Origin: Deinococcus sonorensis KR-87
GTDB lineage: Bacteria; Deinococcota; Deinococci; Deinococcales; Deinococcaceae
Length of the DNA: 64,000 nucleotides
Direction: 5' to 3'
Assembly: GCF_040256395.1 (NCBI RefSeq)
Contig: NZ_CP158299.1
Span: 588,001-652,000 of the forward strand
How positions within the stretch are numbered: the first letter of the stretch is position 1; every line of letters begins with the position of its first letter. The notes under the pieces were generated by a model. The model saw only the letters and a program-made list of their open reading frames with translations. It made no database searches and was not told the origin of the DNA. Of the stretch, positions 33,251-45,428 are shown piece after piece. The position numbers and the translations under genes were made by a program.

Positions 33251-33697
33251 TCACCCATTGTGGCCGGGGGCCGGCTCAGCACTGCTGCGGCTGTACACCG
33301 CCGTGTGATCCGTGTTGTGGGCGACGACCGGCCACCACTGCCCGTCCTGCTGGGCCACGACCACATGCAGGATGCCCTGCCGTGGTGGAAGGACTTCCCC
33401 CTGGGCGGAGGTGTGCCCATGCATGGTCCAGTGGACCCCCACGGAGGCCACTTCCGGCGTCACAAACCGGATGGGAGTGTCCCCCACGTCGATTACCGCC
33501 TCCCTGAAGAGCCGTGTGAAGGGCATGACGTGCAGCTCTGCAATGGCAGGCCGGCCCCGGGCAGTGTTGCCTACAACGTCTGTGAACTCTGCGTCCTCTG
33601 AGAACGAGGCCGCGAAGCGTTGAGGGTCGAGCGTTCTCCATCGGTCGACCAGGTGGCGGATGGCGTACAGCACGGCGTCCTTGTCAGTCAGGGTCAT
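33251..33697 (-). CDS. SnoaL/SgcJ-like NTF2-fold protein, 148 aa
   Basis: It looks like an NTF2-like small protein of the SgcJ/EcaC subgroup: IRHLVDRWRTLDPQRFAASF, SEDAEFTDVVGN and GRPAIAELH at the N-terminus, ending with QQDGQWWPVVAHNTDH. Members are isomerases, hydrolases or ligand-binding proteins, and the function cannot be assigned. The start at the ATG 33697 has AAGGAG 5 bases upstream; a GTG at 33703 would be too close to it. Monocistronic. Confidence 0.7.
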   Translation of the reverse strand: MTLTDKDAVLYAIRHLVDRWRTLDPQRFAASFSEDAEFTDVVGNTARGRPAIAELHVMPFTRLFREAVIDVGDTPIRFVTPEVASVGVHWTMHGHTSAQGEVLPPRQGILHVVVAQQDGQWWPVVAHNTDHTAVYSRSSAEPAPGHNG

Positions 33698-33795
33698 GGC
33701 CACTCCTTCACTCAGCTATGAGAGGAACGAACTCCCGCTTTCGGCCTGGGGCAGGGTCCGTCACCTCTGCCGCCAGGCCGCCGGCTCAAGCTGGG

Positions 33796-35748
<1,953 letters not shown>

Positions 35749-36023
35749 AGGGAACCTCGCGGACCCCGGGGTGGGCCGCAGCCGCCTGCCCAGGGTCGAT
35801 CGTTGATGGAGCTGCCGGCTGTGCCCGCGAGCACGTGCCGCTGGAGCAGCAGTCACCGCCGGGACCACGATCGGCCACGGCGGCGCCCATCATACCAACG
35901 CAGCCGGACCGCTCCGGCCTACGGTTCAGACCACCTGAAGGATCGCCCCGGATGGCCGGCAGGGCGCTGGATCACCTGCACCAGGAGGGCAGATCGCCTG
36001 GCTTGACTGTGACCTGCCCCGGC

Positions 36024-37217
36024 TCAGCGCTTCAGTCGGGGGTCGCCGGGGGGCACCGCGAACACCCCGCCCCAGGGCCGGTACCGGCTGAGCAGCTGAT
36101 CGTGGCGGACCCGGCCGTCCGGCAGGGTGATCCGCCGCTCGATCCGGACGGTGGCGCCCTGGGCCGGCATGTCCACACGCACGGCCTGGCCCGGCGCCAC
36201 GCGGGGATCGGCCAGGAAGCCAGGCGGGCTCGCCGGAATCACGCCGCTGACCCGTGGAGCCGACACGCTCACCACGCGTCGCTGGACTCCGAACAGATCG
36301 AATTGCAGCGTCTGGGCCTTCAGGTTCCAGGACGCCTGCACCAGCAGTGCCCCGGCCGTGTCGTTGCGGAAGCGGAAGTTGAGCGTGGGGGCATACACGG
36401 TGGCCTCGAAGCCGGGCGGGTCGTAATACGCCACCTGATGCGAGTGGGCGTGCCGCTCCACGATCGGCAGCCCCGCCGTGTAGGCCGCCCGGAACAGTGT
36501 GGTGCTGACCTGACAGATGCCGCCCCCGTCCTCCAGGCTGAGGGTACCGCCGGTGATCACGTAGCCCGGCACGAAGCCGCGCCCGGCCTGGATGGGGCCG
36601 AGCGCGCGGTTGAAGTCGAACACCTCGCCCGGCTGCAGCAGCTGACCGCTCAGCAGGGCGCTGCCCACCCGGATGTTCTGGACCCGGAAGGCCGGGCTGC
36701 CGGTAAACGCCGACCGCCCGGACCCGATGTGGCCGCGCACGCCGGCCGCCAGCAACCGCTGCACCGTGCGCGTCGGCGGCGTGAAGCGCAGCGCCACCTG
36801 CACTTCACGACCGCCGTCCTGCAGCGCCTGCCGCACCCGCGCCCCGGTGACGGCGCGGTTCACGGTCCAGCCGGTCTGGGCGCGGGCAGTCCAGCCGCCC
36901 TCCGCATCCGGGAAGAAGCGGGCGTCCTGCGGAGTTCGGGTCTCCAGCTGACGGTAGAGCGACCTCAGGGCCGCGGGAATGGCCGTTCCAGACGAGCGCC
37001 AGGCGGCCAGCTCCGTGGCCGGGAGCGTGAGGTCCAGCGTGCGCCTCAGCTTCGTCTGTTCTATCCGGCCCTCGTGGAGGGTCGGCTCCGGTGCCACCAC
37101 CACCAGCCGCAGCCGGGCCGGACCGGGCGCGGACAGCGCAGGACGCGGCGCGCTGACCGCTGGACCCAGCAGCCCCAGCCCAGCCAGCAGCCAGCCCAGA
37201 ACACCCGGCCGCTTCAC
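36024..37217 (-). CDS. VanW family protein, 397 aa
   Basis: A signal peptide covers residues 1 to about 22. The VanW domain (about 160–345) is clear: GSALLSGQLLQPGEVFDFNR, GPIQAGRGFVPGYVITGG, GGGICQVSTTLFRAA and IVERHAHSHQVAYY. It ends with a short basic tail. VanW proteins occur in vancomycin-resistance clusters and in many cell-wall contexts, but their reaction is unknown. It begins with GTG at 37217, one base after the stop of the fasciclin gene, so it is translated from the same mRNA. A cell-envelope role is likely. Confidence 0.85.
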   Translation of the reverse strand: MKRPGVLGWLLAGLGLLGPAVSAPRPALSAPGPARLRLVVVAPEPTLHEGRIEQTKLRRTLDLTLPATELAAWRSSGTAIPAALRSLYRQLETRTPQDARFFPDAEGGWTARAQTGWTVNRAVTGARVRQALQDGGREVQVALRFTPPTRTVQRLLAAGVRGHIGSGRSAFTGSPAFRVQNIRVGSALLSGQLLQPGEVFDFNRALGPIQAGRGFVPGYVITGGTLSLEDGGGICQVSTTLFRAAYTAGLPIVERHAHSHQVAYYDPPGFEATVYAPTLNFRFRNDTAGALLVQASWNLKAQTLQFDLFGVQRRVVSVSAPRVSGVIPASPPGFLADPRVAPGQAVRVDMPAQGATVRIERRITLPDGRVRHDQLLSRYRPWGGVFAVPPGDPRLKR

Positions 37218-37218
37218 C

Positions 37219-37710
37219 TCACTGGGGCGGCAGCAGCACAGTATCGATCACGTGGATCACGCCGTTGCTGGCCATCACGTCCGCTTTGGTCACGGTCGCG
37301 TTGTTGATGCGGACCATGCCGCCGGAGGCCATGATGTTCAGGCTGGCGCCGTTGACCGTCTTGGCCGAGGTGAGCCGCGCCGCCTGGGCCGCCATGACCC
37401 GGCCCGGCACCACGTGGTACAGCAGCACCGCCTTGAGCTGGGCCGGGTCGGCCAGCAGCGCGTTCAGCTGATCGGCCGGCACCTTGGCGAACGCGGCGTT
37501 GGTGGGCGCGAAGACCGTGAAGGGACCGGCCCCGCTGAGCGTCTCGGTCAGGCCCGCCGCCTGCACCGCCGACAGCAGCGTGCTGAAGTTCGGGTCGTTG
37601 GCCACGATGCCCGCAATGGTCGTCCCGCCCGGCACCGCCGCGCCGCCTCCAGCCACAGCCGGTGCCCCGCCCAGCAGCGCCAGCCCCAGAATCGCAGTCC
37701 TGATCTTCAT
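37219..37710 (-). CDS. Secreted fasciclin (FAS1) domain protein, 163 aa
   Basis: A signal peptide (residues 1 to about 20) is followed by one FAS1 domain: H1 region FSTLLSAVQAAGLTETLSGA, GPFTVFAPTNAAFAKVPADQ, YHVVPGRV and the C-terminal VIHVIDTVLLPPQ, all hallmark motifs. FAS1 proteins are adhesion or matrix proteins. GGAGG lies a few bases upstream of the ATG at 37710. The VanW gene follows immediately, so the two form an operon of exported envelope proteins. Confidence 0.92.
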   Translation of the reverse strand: MKIRTAILGLALLGGAPAVAGGGAAVPGGTTIAGIVANDPNFSTLLSAVQAAGLTETLSGAGPFTVFAPTNAAFAKVPADQLNALLADPAQLKAVLLYHVVPGRVMAAQAARLTSAKTVNGASLNIMASGGMVRINNATVTKADVMASNGVIHVIDTVLLPPQ

Positions 37711-37791
37711 AGGCTCCTCCAGCGGAGCGGCCTGAACTGTTGGCCACCCCGTCGGCCGGCAGCGGGCCATGTCTCCGGGACGCGCGTCTCC

Positions 37792-37825
37792 TTCAGGGCT
37801 CCGCGGCTTGGCCGCAGGCCCTGAA
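37792..37825 (-). terminator. Hairpin downstream of the TetR gene
   Basis: TTCAGGGC (37792–37799) pairs with GCCCTGAA (37818–37825), with an inner GCGG/CCGC stem. It lies between the TetR stop (37956) and the fasciclin start (37710). It could end the TetR transcript; no T-tract is visible. Confidence 0.35.
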
Positions 37826-37955
37826 AGGAAACGTGCGCGCCTGGATGAGGGGCTCCGTTACCGGCTTGCCCCAAGGGTAAAAGGCGGCCCCACAGGGGGG
37901 CGTACGCCTCCGTACAGTCGGGTGCCGTCCAGCGGGCCGCACTGGGGGCCCGGCT

Positions 37956-38552
37956 TCAATCTGGTGTCTGAAGGCCGCGCAGCAGCAGGGTGCCGAACCG
38001 GTCGGCCACCTGCTCGGGGCTGAGGTCACCGGCCGGGTTGAACCAGTGGGGCAGCCAGTTTGCGCCGGACAGCGCCAGCACCGCCGTCAGCTTCACGTCG
38101 GTGTCGGGCAGGAACACCCCGGCGGCCACGCCGTCCTGCAGGATGCGGCGGAACACCTGCTCCACCGCGTCCCGGCGCCGGGTGATCTGCGCCTGCCGCT
38201 CCGGCGGCAGCTGTCGCCACTCACTGAACAGCACCGCCGCGTATTCCAGGTTGCGCGTCACCACGCCGGTGTACGCCACCAGGGCGGCGCGCAGCCGCTC
38301 GGCGGGCGGGGCATCGGACGCGCCGGACGGTCCCAGCGCCTCGTCGAACTCGTCGGCCACCCGGCTCACGATGCCCCACAGCAGCTCTTCCTTGCTCTCG
38401 ATGTGCGAGTAGAGGCTGCCGGCCTTCAGCTGCAGCGCCGCCGCAATGTCGCGCATGCTGGTGGCGCGGTAGCCCGCCTCCGAGAACAGCCGGGCCGCCG
38501 TGCGGTAGATCTGCTCCTTGCGGTCGGGCGGCACCTGGGAACCGGACTCCAT
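37956..38552 (-). CDS. paaR: TetR family regulator, probably PaaR, 198 aa
   Basis: An N-terminal TetR HTH (KEQIYRTAARLFSEAGYRAT, SMRDIAAALQLKAGSLYSHI, residues about 12–55) is followed by an all-helical ligand domain. It is divergent from the paa operon, and the intergenic region holds a site matching the operator of Thermus PaaR, a phenylacetyl-CoA-responsive TetR repressor. That position and site are the basis for the name. The start at 38552 has no Shine–Dalgarno; a -10-like TAGGAT ends 9 bases upstream, so the mRNA may be nearly leaderless. Confidence 0.8.
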   Translation of the reverse strand: MESGSQVPPDRKEQIYRTAARLFSEAGYRATSMRDIAAALQLKAGSLYSHIESKEELLWGIVSRVADEFDEALGPSGASDAPPAERLRAALVAYTGVVTRNLEYAAVLFSEWRQLPPERQAQITRRRDAVEQVFRRILQDGVAAGVFLPDTDVKLTAVLALSGANWLPHWFNPAGDLSPEQVADRFGTLLLRGLQTPD

Positions 38553-38561
38553 TAGAGGAGC

Positions 38562-38567
38562 ATCCTA
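38562..38567 (-). promoter_or_regulatory. -10-like box of the TetR gene
   Basis: TAGGAT on the minus strand ends 9 bases before the ATG at 38552. Confidence 0.35.
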
Positions 38568-38621
38568 CCAGACGCCCCCGTCTCCGCAGCAGAACGCACA
38601 CTTTTGACGTTCAGCACGGCA

Positions 38622-38650
38622 TTGACTCCCCTTCTCCCACCGGCTATACT
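38622..38650 (+). promoter_or_regulatory. Promoter TTGACT–N17–TATACT of the paa operon
   Basis: The -35 (38622–38627) and -10 (38645–38650) boxes have ideal 17-base spacing. The predicted start near 38657 is just upstream of the operator at 38662–38675. Confidence 0.75.
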
Positions 38651-38661
38651 CCGGACATTAC

Positions 38662-38675
38662 CTAACTAACGTTAG
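38662..38675. promoter_or_regulatory. PaaR-type operator
   Basis: CTAACTAACGTTAG matches the pseudopalindrome reported for Thermus PaaR (CNAACGNNCGTTNG, from memory) at all but one fixed position (T for G). It lies just past the paa transcription start, where a bound repressor would block the operon. Confidence 0.6.
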
Positions 38676-38706
38676 CTCGCAGCTGCACCGTTTCAGGAGG
38701 AGGCCC

Positions 38707-39659
<953 letters not shown>

Positions 39660-39663
<4 letters not shown>

Positions 39664-40204
39664 GCGCCGGGCCCGACACCCAGTGGCCGCGCTGGGAGGT
39701 GTTCAAGCAGGACGGCCCCGGCAAGCGGCATCAGGCGGTGGGCAGCGTGCACGCCGCCGACCCGCAGCACGCCCTGTACACCGCCCGCAGCGTCTTCGCG
39801 CGCCGGCCCGCCGCCGTCAGCCTGTGGGTGGCGCTGGCGCAGGACATCCACGCCATCACGCTGGAGCAGCGGCAGGCGGGAGCAACCCTGCCCGGTACGC
39901 CCGGCCCTGCGCAGCCGTACCGGGTGTTCGGCAAGGCCAGCCAGCGGCGGGCCATGACCTTCGTGGACGACCTCGGCACGGTGGAGGCAGCCAGCCCGCA
40001 GGCCGCGCTGGAGCAGGCGTGTGAGCGGTACGGCGACGACCTGCTGGTGTGGTGGGTGGTGCCGGAACCGGCGCTGCACCGCAGCCCCGAGGACGCGCCC
40101 AGTCTGGACAGCTGGTTTGCCCCGGCGCAGGACAAGACCTACCGCCAGCAGGGCAGCTACGGGCTGGTGGGCCGCCATCCGGGTGAGCGCCGCCGGGAGC
40201 AGCC

Positions 40205-40208
<4 letters not shown>
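39660..40208 (+). CDS. paaB: Phenylacetyl-CoA epoxidase subunit B, tandem-duplicated, 182 aa
   Basis: It is about twice the length of Escherichia coli PaaB (about 95 residues). Two similar units can be seen: [20 protein letters not shown] with [14 protein letters not shown] (about 12–50), and [20 protein letters not shown] with [17 protein letters not shown] (about 87–130). Each matches the PaaB fold, so this is a tandem two-domain subunit, as may be usual in the Deinococcus–Thermus group. PaaB bridges subunits of the complex. It overlaps paaA and paaC by 4 bases. Confidence 0.88.
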
Positions 40209-40974
<766 letters not shown>

Positions 40975-40978
<4 letters not shown>

Positions 40979-41472
40979 CGACCGTGCAGCCGGTGGAAGC
41001 CGACGTGTGGCGGGCGCTCTCGGAGGTGCCGGACCCGGAACTGCCGGTGGTGAACATCGTGGAACTGGGGATGGTGCGGGGCGTGACCGTGGAGGGCGGG
41101 CAGGTGCGGGTGCAGTTCACGCCCACCTTTTCCGGCTGCCCCGCCGTGCAGGTGATCCGCGACGACATCCGCCGGGCCGTGGCGCAGCTGGGGGCCAGCG
41201 ACGTGCAGGTCGATACGGTCATCAGCCCGCCGTGGAGCAGCGCCGACCTGCACGACTCGGCCCGCCGCAAGCTGCAGCAGGCCGGCATCGCCCCGCCTGC
41301 CCCCGCCCCGTCCGGCCTGGACCTGATCCGGCTGGAAGCCCCCCCGGTGGCCTGCCCGCACTGTGGCAGCACCGACACCCGCGTCACCTCCACCTTCGGT
41401 TCGGCGCTGTGCAAACGCATGTACGTCTGCCAGCACTGCCGCGAACCGTTCGAGGGGCTCAAGAGCCTCTGA
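40975..41472 (+). CDS. paaD: Phenylacetate degradation protein PaaD, 165 aa
   Basis: An N-terminal MIP18/DUF59 domain ([23 protein letters not shown]) is followed by a C-terminal zinc ribbon (CPHCG ... CQHC near residues 125–157). PaaD helps mature the iron–sulfur cluster of the PaaE reductase, so its presence implies a PaaE elsewhere; paaE is not in this operon. It overlaps paaC by 4 bases and lies 11 bases before paaZ. Confidence 0.93.
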
Positions 41473-41483
41473 AAGGACTGCCC

Positions 41484-43547
41484 ATGACCACCCTGATCCG
41501 GCCCCTGCAGGTCGCCTCCTACGTTTCCGGCCAGTGGCACGCCGCCCTGGGCGGCCAGGAGATCCGTGACGCCGCCTATGGCCGCCCGGTGGCCTACGTG
41601 TCCAGCGAGGGCGTGGACTTCGCGGCCACGCTGCGCTACGCCCGCCAGCAGGGGGGCCGCGCCCTGCGCCGCACCACCTTCCAGGACCGCGCCCGGATGC
41701 TGCGCGCCCTGGCCGTGTACCTCAACGAGCGCAAGGCCGAGTTCTCGGCGCTGTCGCACCACACCGGCGCCACCCGCCGCGACAACCTGGTGGACATCGA
41801 CGGCGGCATCGGCACGCTCTTCAGCTACGCCAGCCTCGCGCGCCGGGAGCTGCCGTCCCAGCCGTTTCTGCTGGAAGATGACGTGAGCGTGCTGGGCAAG
41901 GGCGGCACCTTCCTGGGACGGCACGTGCTGGTCCCGCGTGAGGGCGTGGCGCTGCACATCAACGCCTACAACTTCCCGGTGTGGGGCATGCTGGAAAAGA
42001 TCGCGCCCACCTTGATCGCCGGGCTGCCGGCCATCGTGAAGCCCGCCTCGCAGACCGCCTACGTGACCGAAGCCGTGGTGCGGGCCATCCACGCGTCGGG
42101 TCTGCTGCCGGACGGCGCGCTGCAGCTGATCTGCGGCGACACCGGCGACCTGCTGGACCACCTGGAGGAGCAGGACGTGGTGACCTTCACCGGCTCGGCC
42201 GCCACCGCGAGCAAGCTCAAGGTTCACCCGACCATCGTGGGCCGCAGCGTGCCGTTCAATACCGAGGCCGACTCGCTCAACTGCATCGTGCTGGGCCGCA
42301 CCGTCACGCCGGACGCGCCGGAGTTCTCGCTGTTCGTGCGCGAGGTGGTGAACGAGATGACCAGCAAGGCCGGCCAGAAGTGCACGGCCATCCGCCGGGT
42401 GATCGTGCCGGAGGGCATGCAGGAGCCGGTAGCGGCGGCCATCCGCGAGCGGCTGGCGGGCATCACGGTGGGCGACCCCAGCCGGGACGACGTACGGATG
42501 GGGCCGCTGGTCAGCGCGGCGCAGCGCGACAACGTGCGGGGCGTGGTGGAGCAGCTGCGGGCGGAAACCGAGCTGCTGATCGGCCAGGACACCCTGGACC
42601 TGCTGGGCGGCGACCCGGACGCCGGGGCGTTCATGGCACCCACCTTGCTGCTCAGCCGCGAGCCGCTGCACGGCCGGGCGGTGCATGAACTGGAAGCGTT
42701 CGGGCCGGTGGCGACCCTGCTGCCCTACCGCACGCTGGATGACGCGGCCGAGCTGGCCCGCCTGGGACGCGGCAGCCTGGCTGGCAGCATCGTGACCCAT
42801 GACCGCGACGAGGCCCGGGCCCTGTTCTTCGGGATGGCCAGCGCGCACGGCCGCATCCTGGTGCTCAACCGCGACGACGCCCGCGAGAACACCGGCCACG
42901 GCTCGCCGCTGCCCCACCTGAAGCACGGCGGCCCCGGCCGGGCCGGCGGCGGCGAGGAGCTGGGCGGCCTGCGGGCGGTGCGGCATTACCTGCAGCGCAC
43001 CGCCCTGCAGGCGGACCCCACCACCCTTCAGGCGCTGACCGGCGAGTACGTGCGCGGCGCTGAGGTGCACGAGGACCGGCTGCACCCCTTCCGCAAGACC
43101 TTCGAGGAGCTGCAGGTGGGCGACAGCCTGCTCACCCCGCGCCGCACCGTGACCGAGGGCGACGTGAGCGCCTTCGCCGCGCTGAGCGGCGACCGCTTCT
43201 ACGCCCACACCGACGAGATCGCGGCCCGCGAGAGCCTGTTCGGGCAGCGGGTGGCGCACGGCTACTTCATCCTGAGCGCCGCCGCCGGCCTGTTCGTGGA
43301 CCCCGGCGTGGGGCCGGTGCTGGCCAACTACGGCCTGGAGGGCCTGCGCTTCATCGAGCCGGTGGGTTTCGGGGACACCATCCGCGCCCGCCTGACGGTC
43401 CACAGCAAGACGGCCCGCGACCAGAAGGCCGGCGAGCCGCCGAGCGGCGTGGTGAAGTGGCAGGTGGACGTGACCAACCAGCACGACACGCTGGTGGCGA
43501 CCTACCAGCTGCTGACCCTGGTGGCGAGGGCCCCTCAGGACCAATAA
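41484..43547 (+). CDS. paaZ: Bifunctional oxepin-CoA hydrolase / semialdehyde dehydrogenase, 687 aa
   Basis: Residues 1 to about 515 form an aldehyde dehydrogenase ([23 protein letters not shown], catalytic Cys in [11 protein letters not shown]). Residues about 530–687 form a MaoC-like hotdog hydratase ([17 protein letters not shown]). This two-domain enzyme opens the oxepin-CoA ring and oxidises the aldehyde product. AAAGGA lies 7 bases upstream of the ATG at 41484. It is the last gene of the operon; downstream beta-oxidation genes (paaF, G, H, J) are not in the window. Confidence 0.94.
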   Translation: MTTLIRPLQVASYVSGQWHAALGGQEIRDAAYGRPVAYVSSEGVDFAATLRYARQQGGRALRRTTFQDRARMLRALAVYLNERKAEFSALSHHTGATRRDNLVDIDGGIGTLFSYASLARRELPSQPFLLEDDVSVLGKGGTFLGRHVLVPREGVALHINAYNFPVWGMLEKIAPTLIAGLPAIVKPASQTAYVTEAVVRAIHASGLLPDGALQLICGDTGDLLDHLEEQDVVTFTGSAATASKLKVHPTIVGRSVPFNTEADSLNCIVLGRTVTPDAPEFSLFVREVVNEMTSKAGQKCTAIRRVIVPEGMQEPVAAAIRERLAGITVGDPSRDDVRMGPLVSAAQRDNVRGVVEQLRAETELLIGQDTLDLLGGDPDAGAFMAPTLLLSREPLHGRAVHELEAFGPVATLLPYRTLDDAAELARLGRGSLAGSIVTHDRDEARALFFGMASAHGRILVLNRDDARENTGHGSPLPHLKHGGPGRAGGGEELGGLRAVRHYLQRTALQADPTTLQALTGEYVRGAEVHEDRLHPFRKTFEELQVGDSLLTPRRTVTEGDVSAFAALSGDRFYAHTDEIAARESLFGQRVAHGYFILSAAAGLFVDPGVGPVLANYGLEGLRFIEPVGFGDTIRARLTVHSKTARDQKAGEPPSGVVKWQVDVTNQHDTLVATYQLLTLVARAPQDQ

Positions 43548-43552
43548 AACAG

Positions 43553-43588
43553 GGGCAGCGGGAGGACCGGCTCAATCTCCCGCTGCCC
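43553..43588. terminator. Hairpin after the paa operon
   Basis: A perfect 12-bp stem (43553–43564 with 43577–43588) with a 12-base loop starts 6 bases after the paaZ stop. The A-run before it gives a T-tract only on the minus strand, so it may be bidirectional or an mRNA-stabilising end. Confidence 0.6.
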
Positions 43589-43788
43589 GGAGGCAGAGAC
43601 GACCGGTGGGGCTGCTTCAGGCCGCCCGGTCGGTGTCGCCTGTCGTCCGGAGACCTTCCCGATCCGGGAAGAGACCTTCAGGGTGGAGCGCTGAACATCA
43701 CCACGCCGTCTGGACACGCGCCGCGGAGGAGCGGAATGACCCTACACACGGATAACCCTTCGGTCCTGGCCGCCCTGCTGGACTCCTA

Positions 43789-43840
43789 GTGCCTAGTCCC
43801 AGCGAAGATCAGGGTTTGTGGGTGGGCGCGGCTTCAGGGC
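43789..43840 (+). repeat. Left terminal inverted repeat of the IS630 element
   Basis: It matches the right end over about 51 bp with one indel (GGG against GG) and two substitutions. Confidence 0.85.
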
Positions 43841-44963
43841 TTTGGAAGGTTGGATAGAGCCGACGTAGTTTGATTCGCGCGTCGTCGGTTCGGAAGTGCC
43901 AAATGATGCGAGACTTCTGCCGATTCCGCGACCGTTCCCAGGCGGCAATCTGGCGTTCTAACGCTTCTCTACTTTCTATGCGTCGACCCAGGCACTGGGT
44001 CGACAGGGCAGAAAGCTCGATCTCGGCAACGTTGAGCCAACTGGCGTGTTCTGGCGTGTAATGCCACTCAACCCGGCGCGCTATGCGGCGGGCAACCTCT
44101 GGCTCAAAGGCCTCGTAGAGTGCGTTTATGCTGTGAATACTGAGGTTGTCGGTCACCAGCACCACTTTTTCGGCCTGCCGATACTCCACCTCGACCAACC
44201 GCCGGAGTTCCTGGGCAAAGTCGATGTTCGTCCGACGATCCGTGACGCGCACGCTCCTTTTTCCTGCCAGCGGCTCGACGGCCAGAAAGAGATTCGCGGT
44301 GCCGTTCCGCGCGGATTCGTAGTCCTCCCGCGCCGGCTGACCCGGTGTGGGTAGGATCCCTCCACGTGGGGTTGTACGGAGTTCCTTGCTCGCCTCATCA
44401 AAACAAATCACCGGAAATCTCGGGTCATACGGCCTGGCATAGACGTCGAGCACGTCTTCCATCTTGGCAACGAACTTCGCGCTCGGTTTGGGAAGACACC
44501 ACGATTTCACCTGCCAGGGTTTGATCTGATTCTGTTTCAAGGACCGATGGACCGTCATGCGCCCAACTGAATCGAGGTGACCCAGCTCAACCATGTGATC
44601 CGCAAGCAAGCGAACGGTCCAGCGTTTTCGCCCCTCTGGAGGGGCGCTGCACGCCAGCACCATCAGATGGGCTTCCGTGACCCCATCGATTTTGGGGGGA
44701 GTCCCAGGGCGAGGACGCTCATACAGAGCGTCCTGAAGGCCATGCTCAAGGTAACGGTTCAACACCGCATTGACCCGGCTGGCGCTACATCTCAGTGTCT
44801 GAGCAATGACTGTCTGGGTGCGTCGCTCGCCTTGCGAGCGATCTGCAAGCAACAAGATCTGCGCTCGGGTAATGGTTCTGGCCCTGGCGCTCCCCTTCGT
44901 TGTGAGGTCAATCAATTCCAAGCGGTCTTCAGGACGCAAGCTGAGGTGCAGGTGCGGTGACAT
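43809..44963 (-). CDS. IS630 family transposase, 384 aa
   Basis: An N-terminal HTH region (RAQILLLADRSQGERRTQ, RVNAVLNRYLEHGL) is followed by a DDE catalytic domain: CFDEAS (first Asp), VTDNLSIH (second Asp) and HASWLNVAEIE (Glu), all present. The frame is intact and single, unlike the two-frame transposases of some IS families. Start at 44963 (MSPHLHLS); a frame upstream to 45008 runs into the terminal repeat zone. The gene ends inside the left inverted repeat. Confidence 0.92.
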   Translation of the reverse strand: MSPHLHLSLRPEDRLELIDLTTKGSARARTITRAQILLLADRSQGERRTQTVIAQTLRCSASRVNAVLNRYLEHGLQDALYERPRPGTPPKIDGVTEAHLMVLACSAPPEGRKRWTVRLLADHMVELGHLDSVGRMTVHRSLKQNQIKPWQVKSWCLPKPSAKFVAKMEDVLDVYARPYDPRFPVICFDEASKELRTTPRGGILPTPGQPAREDYESARNGTANLFLAVEPLAGKRSVRVTDRRTNIDFAQELRRLVEVEYRQAEKVVLVTDNLSIHSINALYEAFEPEVARRIARRVEWHYTPEHASWLNVAEIELSALSTQCLGRRIESREALERQIAAWERSRNRQKSRIIWHFRTDDARIKLRRLYPTFQSPEAAPTHKP

Positions 44964-45017
44964 CACCGTGGAGCCTAACCACGAAGACCACCAGAAGCTG
45001 AGCCTCACCGTTCAAAG

Positions 45018-45068
45018 GCTCTGAAGCCGCGCCCACCCGCAAACCTGATCTTCGCTGGGACTAGGCAC
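45018..45068 (-). repeat. Right terminal inverted repeat of the IS630 element
   Basis: The inverse partner of 43789–43840. It lies 54 bases upstream of the transposase start, so it also carries the element's promoter region. Confidence 0.85.
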
Positions 45069-45428
45069 TAGGACCGCGGCAATACCATCCTGCTGATATC
45101 TTTTGCGCGCCATTCCGGACGGTAGTCTGGCAGTCCGCGCCACCTCAGGCAGCCCGACTGTCGCCCGGCCAGATCAAACTCGCGCTGATCGCCGACGACC
45201 TTCGCCTGACGGATGAGGCCGTCGGGCCCGGCACCTGGGGCCTCTAGATGCGCAAGACGAAGGCGATGCCCTGAGCTGGGAGATCCCCTGACGGATCAGC
45301 GTGGAGGCCTGATGCGCGGCCATCTGTGCTAGTTAGATCGGCCGGCAATCAGCGCCCTGACGCCTCTGCACCCGGCCACACCAGTCTGTGGGTCGCGGCC
45401 TCCACCTTCTCCCTCCTCCCCAGCCGGC

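Larger units (their letters stand above)
43789..45068. mobile_element. IS630 family insertion sequence, 1280 bp
   Basis: The element starts GTGCCTAGTCCC and ends with its inverse. It has imperfect terminal inverted repeats of about 51 bp (43789–43840 and 45018–45068) and carries one transposase gene on the minus strand. Both ends are flanked by TA (43787–43788 and 45069–45070), the target duplication expected of IS630. It looks complete, so it may be active or recently moved. Confidence 0.92.
43736..45274 (+). pseudogene. Decayed dinB-like gene interrupted by IS630
   Basis: GGAGGAGCGGA precedes the ATG at 43736, and the frame reads MTLHTDNPSVLAALLDS. After the insertion element, DRGNTILL follows directly (from 45072). 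A one-base frame change then leads to YLLRAIPDGSLAVRATSGS and PTVA (45097–45165). A further frame change joins GQIKLALIADDLRLTDEAV, then GPGTWGL, a TAG where a Trp codon is expected, and MRKTKAMP before TGA at 45274. These blocks match the start, the first helix and the C-terminal end of DinB/YfiT proteins, while about 90 central residues are missing. The gene was therefore dead by deletion and frameshifts in addition to the insertion. Confidence 0.7.
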
